Of a stretch of DNA of 6,137 bases, positions 3,391 through 6,137 are shown in pieces (position 1 is the first letter of the stretch; each line of letters starts with the position of its first letter). The DNA comes from an uncultured Chlorobiota bacterium (GTDB lineage: Bacteria; Bacteroidota; Bacteroidia; Bacteroidales; JAADGE01). A model generated the notes under the pieces. That model did no database searches. It was given only the letters and a program-made list of their open reading frames with translations, and was not told the origin of the DNA. Position numbers and translations under genes: made by a program. Location of the stretch: assembly GCA_947311265.1 (NCBI GenBank), contig CAMZKQ010000105.1, forward strand, positions 1 to 6,137, written 5' to 3'.

Positions 3391-6137
3391 ATGGATTACC
3401 ACTTTAAACTTATTGAGCAAAAATGGCAAACCCGCTGGGAGAATAGCCAAATATATAAAGTATCCGAGCAATCGGAGAAACCCAAATATTACATTTTGGA
3501 TATGTTTCCCTACCCCTCTGGTGCAGGGCTTCATGTGGGGCATCCGTTGGGCTATATTGCCTCGGATATTTATACCCGATACAAACGCCTAAAAGGCTTT
3601 AATGTACTGCACCCAATGGGTTTTGATGCCTTTGGATTGCCTGCCGAGCAATATGCAGTACAAACAGGGCAGCACCCATCGGTTACCACCGAAGAAAACA
3701 TTAAACAATACATATCACAACTCAAAAAAATAGGACTTTCTTACGATTGGAGCAGAGAAATACGAACTTCCGACCCCAAGTATTACAAATGGACACAATG
3801 GGTATTTGTTCAACTTTTTAATCATTATTACAATAACAAAACACAGAAGGCAGAGCCCATTGAAAGTCTTATTGCAGAATTTGAAACCAACGGAAACATT
3901 AATATTGATGCCGCAGGCTCAAAAGTTCCACGCTTCGAAGCTGCCGTATGGACGGGATTTACCAAAGAGGAGCAAGACGATGTGCTAATGAGCTATCGCT
4001 TGGCATACCGTGCAGCAGGTACAGTAAACTGGTGCCCAGCACTAGGCACAGTACTTGCCAATGATGAAGTAAAAGATGGGCTTTCTGAGCGAGGAGGACA
4101 CCCCGTGGTGCAAAAAAAAATGGAGCAATGGCAGTTGCGTATAACTGCTTACGCAGAAAGATTGCTAAATAGCCTAAACGACTTAGAGTGGAGCGACTCT
4201 ATGAAAGAAATTCAGAGGAACTGGATTGGGCGTTCCGAAGGGGCTGAAATGCAATTTAGGGTAAAGGATTCTGATACAAAAATTAAAGTATTTACCACAC
4301 GCCCCGACACTATTTATGGCTCTACATTTATGGTACTTGCCCCTGAAAACCCACTTGTAGATGAGCTTACAAGCATGAGCCAAATTGAAGAAATTGAGGC
4401 TTATATAAAAAAAACAGCAAAGCGTTCCGAGCGAGAAAGAATTGCTGATGCAAAAAATATTTCAGGTATTTTTACAGGTGCTTATGCCCTAAACCCATTC
4501 AGTGGCGAGGAAATCCCTATATGGATAAGCGACTATGTATTAGCAGGTTATGGCACAGGAGCAATTATGGCAGTACCTGCTCACGATAGCCGGGATTATG
4601 CTTTTGCAAAGCATTTTGGCTTGCCCATTTTGCAGGTAATAAGCGGTGGCGATATTTCCGAAAACTCTTACGATGCCAAAGAAGGTAAACTCATTAACTC
4701 GGGTTTACTCAATGGCCTGGAAAGCAAAGCGGCCATTTCTGCCATTAATACTGTTATTGAAGAAAAAGGCTTAGGGGTACGAAAAATTAATTTTCGCTTA
4801 CGAGATGCCAGTTTTAGCCGGCAAAGGTATTGGGGCGAGCCATTTCCAGTCTATTATAAAAATGGAAATCCACAAACTTTACCAGAAGAGCATTTGCCCT
4901 TAGAACTGCCCCAAATTACAAACTTCAAACCCACAGAAAACGGGAACCCACCACTTGGTCGAGCCGAAAATTGGCAAACCGCCGAGGGCTACCCTTTCGA
5001 GCTAAGTACGATGCCCGGTTTTGCAGGTTCGTCTGCCTACTATCTGCGGTATATGTCGCCCAACTGCGACGACGCATTAGTTTCGCCACAGGCGAATGCC
5101 TACTGGCAAGATGTCGATTTATACATTGGTGGTACAGAGCATGCTGTTGGGCATTTGTTATACGCCCGATTTTGGAATAAATTTTTATTCGATTTGGGTT
5201 ATGTCGTAAAAGACGAGCCTTTTAGAAAGCTCATCAACCAAGGCATGATACAGGGGCGTTCCAATTATGTTTACCGAGTAAAAAACTTAAATACTTTTGT
5301 TTCCAAAGGACGACTTAAAGAGTTTGATACCACGCCTTTGCATGTAGATGTAAACATTGTTGAAAATGATGTATTGGATACCGAAGCATTTAAAAACTGG
5401 CGACCCGATTTTGCTGATGCAGATTTTATTTTAGATGATGATGGCAAGTACCATTGCGGTCATGCGGTTGAAAAAATGTCGAAGTCGATGTACAATGTGG
5501 TAAACCCTGATGATATTATTGAAAAATATGGGGCGGATACTTTGCGAATGTACGAAATGTTTTTAGGCCCTATAGACCAAGCCAAACCGTGGGATACAAG
5601 TGGTATTGAGGGGGTACATCGTTTTTTGCGTAAACTTTGGCGTTTGGCCTATGACCAAGACGGGAAGCTGAAACTTACCGATGAAACGCCAACAAAAGAA
5701 GAGTTAAAAGTACTTCATAAAACGATTAAAAAAATTGGTTCGGATATCGAACGCTTTTCTTTCAATACCTCGGTGGCCGAATTTATGATTTGTACCAATG
5801 AACTAACGGCTTTAAAGTGCCATAAGAAATCTATTTTTGAGCCTTTGGCAATTATCCTTTCGCCTTTTGCCCCTCATGCGGCAGAGGAATTATGGGAGTC
5901 CTTAGGCAAAAGAGGGAGTATTAATGAGGCTACTTTTCCTAACTTTAACGATAAATATTTAATTGAGGATAGTGTAAATTACCCGATTGCGTTTAACGGA
6001 AAAACACGATTTACCCTAAGTTTGCCCTCTGGTATGGACAAAGAGGAAATCGAAAAAACAGTACTTGCCAACGAGCAAACCGCTACACGCCCAGAAGGCA
6101 AACAGGTACGCGAAGTAATTGTTGTACCTGGGCGAAT
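3391..6137 (+). CDS. leuS: Leucine--tRNA ligase (class I leucyl-tRNA synthetase), 3' end cut by the window edge
   Basis: This enzyme charges tRNA-Leu with leucine using ATP and hydrolyses mischarged tRNA. The frame is open for 915 codons; the end VIVVPGR resembles the usual C-terminus, so only a few residues are missing. Landmarks in order are the class I signature HVGH (48-51) after FPYPSGAGL, WCP (214-216), the editing (CP1) domain starting near WIGRSEG (278-284) with TTRPD (302-306) and GTGAIMAVPAHDSRD (388-402), then SRQRYWGEP (476-484), GGTEHA (580-585) and KMSKS (695-699). The anticodon-binding helices and small C-terminal domain follow. Residues about 154-200 form an extra segment before SYRLAYRA, absent from the E. 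coli enzyme and typical of Bacteroidota. The zinc-knuckle region keeps one Cys (215) and lacks the later CxxC pair found in many bacterial LeuRS. The ATG gives the usual start, MDYHFKLIEQKWQ, with no Shine-Dalgarno sequence. No frameshift or internal stop was seen. Confidence 0.98.
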   Translation, partial: MDYHFKLIEQKWQTRWENSQIYKVSEQSEKPKYYILDMFPYPSGAGLHVGHPLGYIASDIYTRYKRLKGFNVLHPMGFDAFGLPAEQYAVQTGQHPSVTTEENIKQYISQLKKIGLSYDWSREIRTSDPKYYKWTQWVFVQLFNHYYNNKTQKAEPIESLIAEFETNGNINIDAAGSKVPRFEAAVWTGFTKEEQDDVLMSYRLAYRAAGTVNWCPALGTVLANDEVKDGLSERGGHPVVQKKMEQWQLRITAYAERLLNSLNDLEWSDSMKEIQRNWIGRSEGAEMQFRVKDSDTKIKVFTTRPDTIYGSTFMVLAPENPLVDELTSMSQIEEIEAYIKKTAKRSERERIADAKNISGIFTGAYALNPFSGEEIPIWISDYVLAGYGTGAIMAVPAHDSRDYAFAKHFGLPILQVISGGDISENSYDAKEGKLINSGLLNGLESKAAISAINTVIEEKGLGVRKINFRLRDASFSRQRYWGEPFPVYYKNGNPQTLPEEHLPLELPQITNFKPTENGNPPLGRAENWQTAEGYPFELSTMPGFAGSSAYYLRYMSPNCDDALVSPQANAYWQDVDLYIGGTEHAVGHLLYARFWNKFLFDLGYVVKDEPFRKLINQGMIQGRSNYVYRVKNLNTFVSKGRLKEFDTTPLHVDVNIVENDVLDTEAFKNWRPDFADADFILDDDGKYHCGHAVEKMSKSMYNVVNPDDIIEKYGADTLRMYEMFLGPIDQAKPWDTSGIEGVHRFLRKLWRLAYDQDGKLKLTDETPTKEELKVLHKTIKKIGSDIERFSFNTSVAEFMICTNELTALKCHKKSIFEPLAIILSPFAPHAAEELWESLGKRGSINEATFPNFNDKYLIEDSVNYPIAFNGKTRFTLSLPSGMDKEEIEKTVLANEQTATRPEGKQVREVIVVPGR

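Noticed and set aside
3806..5180. Open frames of 60, 66 and 69 codons inside leuS
   Set aside because: They lie within the continuous leuS reading frame, which carries every expected motif, so they are chance frames.

Overview
The window is AT-rich chromosomal DNA that looks like a member of the Bacteroidota. Three signs point there. The leucyl-tRNA synthetase has the form usual in that phylum, with an extra segment before its WCP motif and a CGHAVEKMSKS region. Several upstream regions carry the Bacteroidota -7 box TAnnTTTG, some with a TTG or TTT box about 19-20 bases further up. None of the gene starts has a clear Shine-Dalgarno sequence. I would not go below phylum or class from this sequence alone.

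Layout. The left half is transcribed leftwards (minus strand). From right to left it holds yaaA (1715-2479), a tRNA-Phe(GAA) gene with its own promoter and intrinsic terminator (1581-1653), a CbpA-type DnaJ co-chaperone (541-1413), and the first 66 codons of a DEAD-box RNA helicase (1-198). The right half is transcribed rightwards. It holds a secreted, probably outer-membrane, protein of unknown function (2604-3302) and leuS (3391 to the window end), which lacks only its last few codons. The two halves diverge from one 124-bp region (2480-2603) that contains two face-to-face promoter matches whose elements interleave.

The 342 bases between the DnaJ gene and the helicase (199-540) hold no convincing gene. 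They hold a minus-strand -7 box at 516-523 and, downstream of it on the same strand, a large foldable region (252-388) and a small hairpin just before the helicase start. In the outer stem the two non-Watson-Crick positions are G.U wobbles only when read on the minus strand. This suggests a roughly 310-nt structured 5' leader on the helicase mRNA, which is the most interesting signal here. It is an inference from pairing in one sequence.

The genes are mostly housekeeping functions: RNA remodelling, protein folding, translation (tRNA-Phe and LeuRS) and peroxide stress. They appear to be separate transcription units rather than one operon. I see no insertion sequence, CRISPR array, prophage or defence system.
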